DNA from: Candidatus Poribacteria bacterium
Lineage (GTDB): Bacteria; Poribacteria; WGA-4E; WGA-3G
NCBI GenBank assembly: GCA_022827185.1
Contig: JAJDTM010000040.1
Span: 1 to 39,209 of the forward strand
Direction of reading: 5' to 3'
Length of the DNA stretch: 39,209 nucleotides
The notes below the pieces were generated by a model. The model saw only the letters and a list, made by a program, of their open reading frames with translations. It did not search any database and was not told where the DNA came from. A program made the position numbers and the translations under genes. Below, piece after piece: positions 1 through 7,712 of the stretch. Positions within the stretch are counted from its first letter, which is position 1, and each line of letters starts with the position of its first letter.

Positions 1-173
1 GGGTATCTTCTGTCGTTTTTCACGGATCCTCGGTGTAGAGCGGATACGCTCTTTGGTATTTATTAACATGGGTTTCTCATACCTATACCCTTTCACAAAC
101 CCTAATCTTACACTTGAGAAAAAAATGGGGGTAAGTGAGACAAAGCGGTCTATTGCAAAAAAAAAAATAAACA
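1..173. other. Left-edge intergenic stretch
   Basis: I see no convincing gene, RNA gene or terminator here. The stretch is AT-rich, with a run of A residues around 157-168, and leads into the promoter at 174-202. Any gene to the left lies outside the window. Confidence 0.5.
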
Positions 174-202
174 TTGACAATATCACGCACCTGTGATATA
201 AT
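174..202 (+). promoter_or_regulatory. Consensus sigma70 promoter with operator-like dyad, upstream of the MoeB-like gene
   Basis: The -35 box TTGACA (174-179) and -10 box TATAAT (197-202) are both perfect, with a 17-base spacer. The predicted transcript start is near 209. The spacer holds a perfect 6-bp inverted repeat, TATCAC (181-186) and GTGATA (193-198), six bases apart. The right half-site overlaps the -10 box. That placement is typical of a repressor operator, but no regulator is identified. Confidence 0.85.
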
Positions 203-285
203 TTTGCAAGCGCAAGAGACTAAAATTTATGGAAAAGGAATATGAAACCCACTCCCTTCATATTCTCTCCGCAGGAGAAAACTTT

Positions 286-1473
286 ATGAAATCCTATAGG
301 CAAATCGTTGAAGAAGCGAAAACAGATATACCAGAAGTGACGGTTGCTGAAGTGAAAGCCGAACAGGATAAAGAGAGCGATTTCGTGCTATTGGATGTCC
401 GTGATGAAGATGAATATCGTGCCGGTTATATCCCGAACGCTGTGCATGTTACACGCGGAATGCTCGAATTTTCTGTTGAAAACCATATCCCCGACCGAGA
501 CCAAAAGGTGGTCATCTACTGTGCAGCGGGACTCCGTTCCCTGCTCGCTGCGAAGTCGCTCCGCGAAATGGGATACACTGACACCGTCTCCGTTGCAGGC
601 GGCTATCGCGATTGGGCGGCTGCAGGCTATCCGACAGTCCAAGATAAACCGATGACGCATGAGCAACTCGATCGGTACAGCCGGCACTTTATGCTCACAG
701 AAGTCGGTGAACAAGGGCAAGCCAAACTGCTTGATGCCAAGGTCCTGCTCGTCGGGGCAGGCGGCTTAGGTTCACCTGCTGGCGTGTACCTCGGTGCTGC
801 CGGGGTCGGACACATGGGCATTATTGACTCCGACGTTGTGGAGTTAAGTAACCTACAACGCCAGATCCTTCACCGTACAGAATCAGTCGGTACCCCGAAA
901 GTTCAATCCGCGACAACAACAATCAAGTCGTTGAACCCGGATATCGATATCACACCGTATAACCTCCGTTTGACAGCGGATAACGTCGAAGAAATCTTCT
1001 CGGAATATGACCTGATTGTCGATGGCTGTGATAACTTCGCGACCCGCTTTCTCGTCAACGATGCCGCTGTATTGATGAACAAGCCGATTGTTCACGGCAG
1101 TATTTTCCAGTTTGAAGGACAGGTCTCGCTCTTCAAACCGCACGAGGGCCCTTGCTACCGATGCATGTATCCGACACCACCACCGCCCGGCATGGTGCCC
1201 AGCTGAAGTGAGGCAGGTGTCCTGGGCGTGCTCCCAGGCGTAATTGGTGTAATGATGGCAACCGAAGCGATCAAATACATTATCGGTATCGGCGAACCGC
1301 TTATCGGTCGACTGATCCTCTATGATGCTCTCAGCATGACCTATCGTGAGATGAAAATTCCTAAAGATGAGAACTGCCCACTTTGCGGTGAGCATCCGAC
1401 GATTACAAAACTGATTGAAGATTACGATGCAGCGGCTGAGAACCCGGATACTCTTGCTCCCGCCGCTGACTAA
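286..1473 (+). CDS. moeB: Rhodanese-ThiF/MoeB-type sulfur-carrier adenylyltransferase, putative selenoprotein (UGA at 1204-1206)
   Basis: This E1-like enzyme probably activates a ThiS/MoaD-type sulfur carrier by C-terminal adenylation and receives sulfur through its rhodanese domain; the partner is unknown. The N-terminal rhodanese domain (about residues 15-120) has the active-site loop CAAGLRS, Cys79. The ThiF/MoeB domain has the nucleotide loop GAGGLGS (157-163) and two zinc CxxC pairs, CYRC (290-293) and CPLC (364-367). Codon 307 is TGA where the family has Cys in the context PPPGxVPS-C-xEAGVLGVLPG. The same frame then continues for 88 conserved codons. A hairpin at 1221-1238 fits a bacterial SECIS element, so I read codon 307 as selenocysteine (395 residues). 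The ATG at 286 has AGGAG eight bases upstream. A longer start at 229 lacks a good ribosome site. The alternative is a nonsense mutation or sequencing error splitting the gene. Confidence 0.82.
1204..1238 (+). promoter_or_regulatory. Candidate bacterial SECIS element with UGA(Sec) codon
   Basis: The in-frame TGA is at 1204-1206. Downstream, CCTGGG (1221-1226) pairs perfectly with CCCAGG (1233-1238) around the six-base loop CGTGCT (1227-1232), which contains the GU expected in bacterial SECIS apical loops. The loop starts about 21 bases after the UGA, within the usual spacing. I folded this by eye. SelB recognition is inference. Confidence 0.65.
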
Positions 1474-1499
1474 CCATATGACAGACGCAGCCCCTTTTT

Positions 1500-1526
1500 G
1501 CAGGCGGGGTTTCAAACCCCGCCTGC
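1500..1526. repeat. 27-bp perfect palindromic repeat, REP-like
   Basis: Thirteen bases beginning GCAGGCGGGGTTT are perfectly inverted around one central C. No T-run follows on either strand, so it is not an ordinary intrinsic terminator. The core GGCGGGGTTTCAAACCCCGC (1503-1522) recurs with one mismatch at 18745-18764 inside another intergenic element, so this looks like a dispersed repeat. It lies between the MoeB-like gene and the zinc-ribbon gene. Confidence 0.7.
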
Positions 1527-1568
1527 AGGGCATAGGACAATTGAGACAACTCTGAGGAGAATTTTATT

Positions 1569-1811
1569 ATGCTACCTTGTCCTGATTGTAATAATCCGCT
1601 GACACAGTTCCCGATTGAACCAGAGGACGTAGACCTCGCCAGTTGTGACGGCTGTTACGGAGCTTGGCTCGTCCACCCCGGTAGTGATCTGGAGCGTGTA
1701 GACAACGTTACCTTTGACGATCTCGTTGAAGCCTACGGTACTGAATACCCGATTGATGTTGACCCGAGCACCGTGGAACTTCCTGAAGAAGTTGAAGATG
1801 CATTGATGTAG
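1569..1811 (+). CDS. Small zf-TFIIB-like zinc-ribbon protein
   Basis: The 80-residue protein starts with a CPDC knuckle (residues 4-7), followed by CDGC (26-29) and then GAWLVHPGSDLERV. This resembles the zf-TFIIB family pattern CPxC...CPxCGGVWLDxGELEKL, a small zinc-binding domain of unknown role. The C-terminal half is acidic. GAGGAG lies just upstream of the ATG. It follows the selenoprotein candidate by 95 bases in the same direction and may share its transcript. That would fit a link to sulfur or metal chemistry, but this is only contextual. Confidence 0.7.
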   Translation: MLPCPDCNNPLTQFPIEPEDVDLASCDGCYGAWLVHPGSDLERVDNVTFDDLVEAYGTEYPIDVDPSTVELPEEVEDALM

Positions 1812-1893
1812 ATCGGGAGATATGATATCAGTGCTAAAACTCGATTGGAAAATTGAAGACACACGTAAAAAAAATGCACATATTTTTTTTGAT

Positions 1894-1904
1894 TGTGCTA
1901 TAAT
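1894..1904 (+). promoter_or_regulatory. Extended -10 promoter for the CBM6-like gene
   Basis: TATAAT at 1899-1904 is preceded by TGC, giving an extended -10 (TGnTATAAT). No good -35 box is visible, as expected for this class. The ribosome site AGGAGG (1925-1930) and the ATG at 1941 follow. Confidence 0.55.
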
Positions 1905-1940
1905 GATTTTAATCTACTACTCTAAGGAGGTTATTTGTTA

Positions 1941-2621
1941 ATGCGAACTCTCATTTTACTGGCAGTGCTAAGTCTTACTGTTTCACCCGCATTCGCGCAA
2001 AAATATATCAGTTGGGAAGCAGAGAACTTTGACGATATCAACGGTGAAAAATTTCAAGTTTTTAAAACACCTGAAGACGTAGATGGTTATACCGTCGCCG
2101 AAGCATCAGGTGATGCTTTCATCGGTTCAACCAACGGGACTGGAAACGATGGCGGGGACTGGGTGAAATACGAATTCTCTGTTGAGGCAGATGATTGGCA
2201 CTTCTGGGGACGCGTGATTGCCCCGACAGTTGCCGATAATTCTTGTTACTGGGCAATCGATACAGCGGACGGCGAGATTACCTCTACCAATGACGGCCCC
2301 ATGAATATCTGGGATTTCTATGAAGCCGAGGCACTCCGAGAAAACTATACGACTGATTGGGTCTGGTTCCGATTGAATTCACGCAACGGTCCTTTTGAAG
2401 GCTTGGAACTTACCCAGCACGGTGATGACCCGGTTCCGCTGGAATTGGACGCTGGTAAGCATACACTGCACCTCGCACATCGCGAAGACGGCACATATAT
2501 CGACCAAATTTTCGCGACAACAGATATCGAATTTGATCCCAATGAAACCGATCCGCAGACTGCTGTTGAACCACAAAACAAGTTAACCACAACTTGGGGC
2601 GCGCTCAAAAGCGGATTCTAA
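1941..2621 (+). CDS. Secreted CBM6/35-like carbohydrate-binding protein with ATTWG tail
   Basis: A signal peptide covers residues 1-20, ending AFA before QKYISWEAENF. The mature part has galactose-binding-fold features of CBM6/CBM35-type modules: WEAENFDDI near the start, GDWVKYEF in the middle, and a late strand DGTYIDQIFAT. No catalytic motif is visible, so binding of a carbohydrate or matrix is the likely role. The last residues, VEPQNKLTTTWGALKSGF, match the tail shared by four other genes in the window. I chose ATG 1941 because AGGAGG lies ten bases upstream. A TTG at 1935 is possible but too close to the Shine-Dalgarno. A terminator follows at 2637. Confidence 0.72.
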   Translation: MRTLILLAVLSLTVSPAFAQKYISWEAENFDDINGEKFQVFKTPEDVDGYTVAEASGDAFIGSTNGTGNDGGDWVKYEFSVEADDWHFWGRVIAPTVADNSCYWAIDTADGEITSTNDGPMNIWDFYEAEALRENYTTDWVWFRLNSRNGPFEGLELTQHGDDPVPLELDAGKHTLHLAHREDGTYIDQIFATTDIEFDPNETDPQTAVEPQNKLTTTWGALKSGF

Positions 2622-2636
2622 GTAGACCAAACATTT

Positions 2637-2670
2637 AAAGGCATCCACTCGCTGGATGCCTTTATATTTT
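2637..2670 (+). terminator. Intrinsic terminator after the CBM6-like gene
   Basis: An 11-bp stem, AAAGGCATCCA with TGGATGCCTTT, closes a five-base loop (CTCGC). ATATTTT follows. It lies 16 bases after the stop codon. Confidence 0.85.
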
Positions 2671-4419
2671 AAGATCACTACCAACAATGCGGGATATACG
2701 GAAAAATTGAAAAACAACTGTTATCTCTCGCTCGGTGCCAACACAGAAACCCTCCTACTCATCTGCCTGATGCTCGTCAGTTGTGTCGTGATATCCTCCG
2801 TGGCTGAAACAACACCCCACTTCACAGACCAGACGCAGCAAGCTGGCATCCATTTCAAACACATCAACGGCGCGTCCGAACAGAAATATCTACCGGAAAC
2901 GATGGGATCCGGTGGACTCTTTTTCGACTACAACGACGATGGACACCTTGATATCTATCTCGTCAATAGCGGAACCCTTAGCAGCACGTCCCAACTGTCG
3001 TACAGACATCCTGACCACACGAGCGTCCTCTATCGCAATAAAGGCGATGGCACATTTGTCGATGTCACAGTAGAAGCAGGACTGCAACAAAACCGGGGTT
3101 ACGGTATGGGATGCCTCGCAGCAGATTATGACAATGATGGCGACCCGGACCTTTATCTCACCAACTTCGGTAAAAACCAGTTATACCAGAATAACGGGGA
3201 CGGCACCTTTACTGACGTTACATCGCGCGCCGGTGTCGGTGATGGGAACTGGAGCGTTAGTGCTTCCTTCGGCGACTTCAACCTCGATGGATACCTTGAT
3301 CTCTATGTAGCAAACTATCTGGATTATCAATTAGAGACTGCCCACGCCTGTTTTTTGGAAGGTGTTCATATCTACTGCGGTCCCCACGAATACCCTGGTG
3401 CACATGATACACTTTATCGCAACAACGGCGACGGTACTTTCACAGATGTCACCACCCGTGCGGGGGTTCACAGCACCGGTAAAGGGTTAGGAGTGCTTTT
3501 TACCGATTACAACAATGACGGTTACCCCGACATTTTCGTCGCCAACGATGCAGTCCCTGATTTCCTCTATCGCAATAACGGGGATGGGACCTTCACAGAT
3601 GTCGCTGTCGCGGCGGGAGTTGCTTACAATTCAGAGGGTCGCGCAACTGCCAGCATGGGTATCGCCTCCGGGGATTACGATAATGATGGCGTGTCAGATC
3701 TTTTCGTTACAAACTTCTCCTTGGAAATTAACAGCCTCTTTCACAACGATAGCGACGGCTTTTATACAATGACAACTTTTGAAGCCGGACTTGCTGATCA
3801 CAGTTTCTCACAACTCGGTTTCGGAACTCAATTTCTCGATGCAGACAATGATGGAATGCTTGAGCTTTTCGTCGCAAACGGACATGTGTGGGACAACGTA
3901 TCAGAAATTACGCCATCACTCTCTTATAAACAACGGTGCCAGATTTTTGGCAATACGGGTCAGGGGCAATTCAGCGATTTGTCTGATACAGCGGGCGCAT
4001 TTTTCAAGCATCCAATTGTCGCACGGGGTACTGCGATCGGCGACTATAACAACGATGGCATGATAGATATCCTCGTTACAACTTGCGGTGCAGTTCCAGT
4101 GCTATTGCGAAATGATTCTCAAGCAGAAATCCGAAAGCACAATTGGGTGAAAATCCGACTCGTCGGAACTGAAAGCAACCGTGATGGTATCGGTGCGAAA
4201 GTGTGGGTGCACACACGCGAAACAACACAGTTTCGAGAAGTGGCTTGTGGTGGTAGTTATGCGTCCGGCAGTGATCCCACACTTCTTTTTGGTATCGGCA
4301 CACAAGAAACGATTCAAGCCATCAAAGTAGGATGGCAAAACGGGCATATTCAAACAGTTAATTTCTCAAATGCCGAGAGTCCCGTGAATGATACCGTTCA
4401 TATTACTGAAAAGCGTTAA
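2656..4419 (+). CDS. Secreted FG-GAP/VCBS-repeat protein with C-terminal ASPIC/UnbV domain
   Basis: This 587-residue CRTAC1-like protein has an N-terminal hydrophobic secretion segment (about residues 31-50) and then a beta-propeller of FG-GAP/VCBS repeats. Seven calcium-loop motifs are visible: DYNDDG, DYDNDG, DFNLDG, DYNNDG, DYDNDG, DADNDG and DYNNDG, each followed by a strand such as LDIYLVN. NNGDGTFTDVT blades recur between them. The C-terminal 110 residues (NWVKIRLVG..., GGSYASGSDP..., LLFGIG) match the ASPIC/UnbV domain. It is probably extracellular or periplasmic and calcium-stabilised, with unknown ligand. It lacks the ATTWG tail. The start is uncertain: ATG 2656 lies inside the preceding terminator, so TTG 2707 may be real. 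LVSC (40-43) could also be a lipobox. Confidence 0.85.
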   Translation: MPLYFKITTNNAGYTEKLKNNCYLSLGANTETLLLICLMLVSCVVISSVAETTPHFTDQTQQAGIHFKHINGASEQKYLPETMGSGGLFFDYNDDGHLDIYLVNSGTLSSTSQLSYRHPDHTSVLYRNKGDGTFVDVTVEAGLQQNRGYGMGCLAADYDNDGDPDLYLTNFGKNQLYQNNGDGTFTDVTSRAGVGDGNWSVSASFGDFNLDGYLDLYVANYLDYQLETAHACFLEGVHIYCGPHEYPGAHDTLYRNNGDGTFTDVTTRAGVHSTGKGLGVLFTDYNNDGYPDIFVANDAVPDFLYRNNGDGTFTDVAVAAGVAYNSEGRATASMGIASGDYDNDGVSDLFVTNFSLEINSLFHNDSDGFYTMTTFEAGLADHSFSQLGFGTQFLDADNDGMLELFVANGHVWDNVSEITPSLSYKQRCQIFGNTGQGQFSDLSDTAGAFFKHPIVARGTAIGDYNNDGMIDILVTTCGAVPVLLRNDSQAEIRKHNWVKIRLVGTESNRDGIGAKVWVHTRETTQFREVACGGSYASGSDPTLLFGIGTQETIQAIKVGWQNGHIQTVNFSNAESPVNDTVHITEKR

Positions 4420-4487
4420 ATTAGATTTACGTCTACTTCCACGACTATCACGGAAAAATTAGGGTACTATTCTCAATAATTGCATAT

Positions 4488-4505
4488 TATCCTGCAAAAA
4501 TTGCA
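4488..4505 (+). promoter_or_regulatory. Candidate upstream activator site 1 (TGCAA-N3-TTGCA)
   Basis: TATCC is followed by the palindrome TGCAAAAATTGCA (4493-4505). A near-identical element lies at 4756-4773. It is about 460 bases upstream of the sigma54 promoter, plausible for an enhancer site, but binding is inferred. Confidence 0.4.
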
Positions 4506-4755
4506 CACCCCACAACAAAAATTGACCTGCTCGTAGCACTGCCAATCGCCATTTTCCCTGAATTTACTTATGCGCGGGCGTGATCTTTTGCCTAAAAGTA
4601 CCTCTTTTGATAAAAGAGCCGCTTGCGTTCTCTATAAAACTTGCACCATAGGTGTCAATTTAGCGATTTTTTTACGACATTAAGGTATGATGCTCCAAAC
4701 ACGTCGGATTTTACGCATTTTACTTGTTTCCAACACTAAAACAATTTTTGTGATA

Positions 4756-4773
4756 TATCCTGCAATTTTTGCG
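4756..4773 (+). promoter_or_regulatory. Candidate upstream activator site 2 (TGCAA-N3-TTGCG)
   Basis: TATCC is followed by TGCAATTTTTGCG (4761-4773), one mismatch from a perfect palindrome. It shares TATCCTGCAA with site 1 and lies about 195 bases upstream of the -24/-12 promoter, a typical enhancer distance. Confidence 0.42.
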
Positions 4774-4791
4774 TGCTAATCATGCAAGAGA

Positions 4792-4816
4792 ACGCGTAAA
4801 CGCGTCTGTTTTTTTT
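4792..4816 (+). terminator. Weak intrinsic terminator candidate
   Basis: ACGCG (4792-4796) pairs with CGCGT (4801-4805) over a four-base loop, followed by CTG and eight T residues. The stem is only 5 bp. It could insulate the sigma54 promoter from upstream transcription. Confidence 0.4.
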
Positions 4817-4966
4817 AGCCGTGTATTTTTTCTAAAAAAAGTGGAAGTTGACGATTTTTTCAGAAACCCAGTGTACGTCTGTGTTTACAAAGGTATTAGT
4901 ATAAAAAACGCGTCCAAAATTTTAACGGCAGCGTGGTGTAAATCCATCACATTTTTTGATAGACAT

Positions 4967-4982
4967 TGGCACGAAATTTGCT
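4967..4982 (+). promoter_or_regulatory. Consensus sigma54 (RpoN) -24/-12 promoter
   Basis: TGGCAC (4967-4972), five bases, then TTGCT (4978-4982) matches the sigma54 consensus TGGCAC-N5-TTGCW exactly. It lies 39 bases upstream of the ATG at 5022, with AAGGAG between. The gene it drives is itself a sigma54 activator, which suggests autoactivation. Confidence 0.87.
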
Positions 4983-5021
4983 TAAATATAACTAACGTGA
5001 TTCAGTTTTAAAGGAGTCATT

Positions 5022-6125
5022 ATGAACCAACAATCGGTATTTATACAATTACCATCAACACCTATGGAGGCAATTTATAACACAATCCAGCAGGTTGTAA
5101 AGTCAAACATCCCTTTCTTTATTACGGGTGAAACCGGTGTTGGTAAGGAAGGCATCGCGAGATACATTCACGAAACCAGTCCACGAAGGGATCAACCTTT
5201 TATTGCAATTAACTGCGGTAGATTCTCCGCGGAACTCCTCCAGAGTGAACTTTTTGGTCATGAAGCCGGCGCGTTTACGAGTGCGATCCGTCAGCGTCAA
5301 GGTGCGTTTGAAGCTGCAGATGGCGGTATCCTTTTTTTAGATGAAGTTCCCGAAATGTCCATGGATGCACAGAAAATGTTGCTTCGCGTCTTGGATACTG
5401 CAACATTCACGCGACTCGGTGGAAATGAGGTCTTAACAGGCGATGTTCATATTATCGCTGCAACCAACAGAGATATTGTAAAAGCAGTCACTAACAGGGA
5501 GTTTAGAGAAGACTTATACTACCGCCTTAAAGGAATGATGCTGCATCTACCCCCCTTACGGGAGCGCACGGAAGATATTGCTCCGTTAGTAGAAGCTTTT
5601 ATCAACGAGTTCAGTGCCGAATATGGGAAAAGTGTTACAGGAATTACCGCAGAAGCACTCAAGCGGCTTGAACAGGCAGCCTGGCCCGGCAATATCCGCC
5701 AGCTTCGCAGCACCATTCAAACGGCTGTCGCACTCGCTACAACAAATAAACTTGAACTCAAAGATTTCCCGGATATCTACCCAGAGTTCATTCAGACGCT
5801 GATCTCTATCTGGCAAACGCTCCCTTCCGAAACGCAGCACGCAATATGGGAGACACTCCCGTTAGAAATGCAGCACGCAATTATGCATAAAGTCTCGACA
5901 CGGGCACCGGAGCCGTGGCGTACCTTGCCAACTTCACACACTTCAAAAACGAGCACAAGAGATGATCTCCTCGACATAAAAAATATGAATCAGAACGAGA
6001 TTCTACGCGCAGTTGCCCAAAACCGTATTGAGCAACACGCATCTCTACGTGAGGCAGCCGAATCGTTGGATATTGACATTCGGACCTTGCAGAAATATGC
6101 ACAATGGAAAGCACCCAATACCTGA
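5022..6125 (+). CDS. Sigma54-dependent transcriptional activator, PspF-like architecture (paralog 1)
   Basis: This 367-residue protein has a bacterial enhancer-binding AAA+ domain directly at its N terminus and no receiver, PAS or GAF sensor. Walker A is GETGVGKE (36-43) and Walker B is ILFLDE (103-108). The sigma54-contact loop reads GAFTSA (83-88) instead of GAFTGA. An arginine-finger region FREDLYYRL (161-169) and WPGNIRQL (221-228) follow. A linker (about 255-318) carries an internal repeat around ETQHAIWETLP. The C terminus (about 322-362) is a Fis-type helix-turn-helix. The family remodels sigma54 RNA polymerase by ATP hydrolysis. The missing sensor means control must come from a partner protein or expression level, as in PspF. 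A consensus sigma54 promoter precedes it and a close paralog follows. Confidence 0.92.
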   Translation: MNQQSVFIQLPSTPMEAIYNTIQQVVKSNIPFFITGETGVGKEGIARYIHETSPRRDQPFIAINCGRFSAELLQSELFGHEAGAFTSAIRQRQGAFEAADGGILFLDEVPEMSMDAQKMLLRVLDTATFTRLGGNEVLTGDVHIIAATNRDIVKAVTNREFREDLYYRLKGMMLHLPPLRERTEDIAPLVEAFINEFSAEYGKSVTGITAEALKRLEQAAWPGNIRQLRSTIQTAVALATTNKLELKDFPDIYPEFIQTLISIWQTLPSETQHAIWETLPLEMQHAIMHKVSTRAPEPWRTLPTSHTSKTSTRDDLLDIKNMNQNEILRAVAQNRIEQHASLREAAESLDIDIRTLQKYAQWKAPNT

Positions 6126-6516
6126 CATACGATCAGGGTTAGAGACCTATGCCACAGTTCATCTAATCGTAAAATCCGGGAGCCAGTAAAATAATATTCA
6201 GTCATTTTAACTGAAACTATAGAAACAATATGTTCATCAAACACAATAATTGTATTCGGTTTCCATATATATCAATTAAAAAGCACATTTCAAGTCAACT
6301 AAAAACCCGAATATAGCGTTAATATCTACCGTTAATGCAAAAAACCACAATGTGCTATGGAAAATCGGTTTCTGTACCGCTGCGGTTCTATTTTCTGGAA
6401 GCCAAGAAAGATTGCGCTCGGTAATGACGCATCGTGCTGCGATCCGCTTTTAGGACTAAAACCGCCCAAACTTAAATATATTCGTCCATATATAAATATA
6501 CTTTAAGGAGCACATT
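6126..6516. other. Intergenic spacer between the two sigma54 activators
   Basis: No gene is visible in this 391-base AT-rich spacer. AAGGAG lies before the ATG at 6517. I find no sigma54 promoter as good as the one at 4967. The best GG-N10-GC match is at 6367-6380 and is weak. There is also no clear terminator after 6125, so the second gene may be read through from the first. Confidence 0.5.
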
Positions 6517-7620
6517 ATGAAACAGCAACCCGCATTCATACAATTGCCATCAGCACCTATGCAGGCAATCTATAATACAATTCAGCAGGTTGTAACATCA
6601 AATATCCCGATCCTCATTACCGGTGAAACCGGCGTTGGTAAGGAAGGCATCGCGAGATATATTCATGAAACCAGTCCACGGAGAGATAAACCTTTTATTG
6701 CAATCAACTGTGGCAGATTCTCGGCGGAACTTCTCCAAAGTGAACTCTTTGGGCACGAAGCCGGTGCATTCACGAGTGCGATTCGTCAACGTCGAGGTGC
6801 GTTTGAAGTTTCCGATGGGGGTGTCCTTTTCTTAGATGAAGTTCCCGAAATGTCCTTAGACGCACAGAAAATGCTGCTTCGCGTCTTAGACACTGCTACA
6901 TTCACACGGCTCGGTGGAAACGAGACTTTGACAGTCAACGTTCACATCATCGCCGCAACAAACAGAGATATTGTGAAAATAGTTGACGCAACGGAATTTA
7001 GGAAAGACCTCTACTATCGCCTCAATGGCATGATGCTTCACCTACCACCGCTGCGGGAACGCACGGAAGATATTGCTCCGTTAGTGACAACCTTTATTGA
7101 CGAATTCAGTGTCGAATACGGGAAATGTGTTACAGGAATTACCGCAGAGGCACTTAGGCAGCTTGAACAAGCAGCCTGGCCCGGGAATATCCGTCAGCTT
7201 CGCAGCACCATTCAAACGGCTGTCGCACTCACGCCAGCAGATAAGCTTGAACTCAAAGATTTTCCGGATATCTATCCAGAGTTCATTCAGACGCTTGTCT
7301 CCATCTGGCATACATTCCCTCCTGAAACGCAACATGCAATATTGGACACACTCCACTCAGAAACACGACACACAATCATGCATGAACTTTCAATACGGTT
7401 ACCGGCACCGTGGCATAGCATGCCTGTTTCTCATCTTCCCGGAATAAGTGGAAAAGTGGAGTCCCTCAATATAGGCGATATGAATCAGAATCAAATTCTA
7501 CGCGCAGTTGCCCAGAAGCGTATTGAGCAATATACATCCCTACGTGAAGCAGCTGAATCGTTGAATATTGATATTCGGACGCTTCAGAGATATGCGCACT
7601 GGGAAGAACCAGACAAGTAG
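6517..7620 (+). CDS. Sigma54-dependent transcriptional activator, PspF-like architecture (paralog 2)
   Basis: This tandem duplicate of the 5022 gene has the same length (367 residues) and the same domain order. Walker A GETGVGKE, the GAFTSA loop, Walker B VLFLDE, WPGNIRQL and a C-terminal Fis-like helix-turn-helix (NQNQILRAVAQKRIEQYTSL...) are all present. The AAA+ domain is nearly identical to paralog 1. Most differences fall in the linker (about 255-318), while the DNA-contact helix region IDIRTLQ is conserved, suggesting similar DNA sites. The two could form mixed hexamers or replace one another under different conditions. A strong terminator follows at 7713-7770. Confidence 0.92.
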   Translation: MKQQPAFIQLPSAPMQAIYNTIQQVVTSNIPILITGETGVGKEGIARYIHETSPRRDKPFIAINCGRFSAELLQSELFGHEAGAFTSAIRQRRGAFEVSDGGVLFLDEVPEMSLDAQKMLLRVLDTATFTRLGGNETLTVNVHIIAATNRDIVKIVDATEFRKDLYYRLNGMMLHLPPLRERTEDIAPLVTTFIDEFSVEYGKCVTGITAEALRQLEQAAWPGNIRQLRSTIQTAVALTPADKLELKDFPDIYPEFIQTLVSIWHTFPPETQHAILDTLHSETRHTIMHELSIRLPAPWHSMPVSHLPGISGKVESLNIGDMNQNQILRAVAQKRIEQYTSLREAAESLNIDIRTLQRYAHWEEPDK

Positions 7621-7712
7621 TTGGGCACATTTCTTAAAAAAATAAAGTGCTAAATGCACATAGAATACCATAAATCCGGTAGAAAGAATAGTATCGTACA
7701 GAAACCGAGAGT

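Larger units (their letters stand above)
4420..4966. other. AT-rich gene-free region with candidate enhancer sites
   Basis: No coding region is convincing. A 80-codon open frame at 4769-5011 overlaps the sigma54 promoter and has no protein-like composition. The stretch holds two copies of a TATCCTGCAAWWWTTGCR element (4488-4505, 4756-4773) and a hairpin with T-run at 4792-4816. It most likely serves as the regulatory region of the activator gene at 5022. Confidence 0.55.

Noticed and set aside
1204..1206. TGA as an ordinary stop, giving two separate genes (229-1206 and 1228-1473)
   Set aside because: The downstream part has no ribosome site, continues the same conserved domain in frame and contains the second zinc CxxC pair. 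A SECIS-like hairpin follows the TGA. A nonsense mutation remains possible.
1204..1206. Genetic code change with TGA read as Trp or Gly
   Set aside because: Other genes in the window end at TGA at expected lengths, and family alignment places Cys, not Trp or Gly, at this codon.
1500..1526. Terminator after the MoeB-like gene
   Set aside because: The stem is perfect but no T-run follows on either strand; treated as a dispersed repeat.
4769..5011. 80-codon open frame upstream of the sigma54 activator
   Set aside because: It overlaps the sigma54 promoter, has no ribosome site and no recognisable protein features.
6367..6380. Second sigma54 promoter before the 6517 gene
   Set aside because: Only the GG and GC dinucleotides at correct spacing match; the surrounding bases do not.
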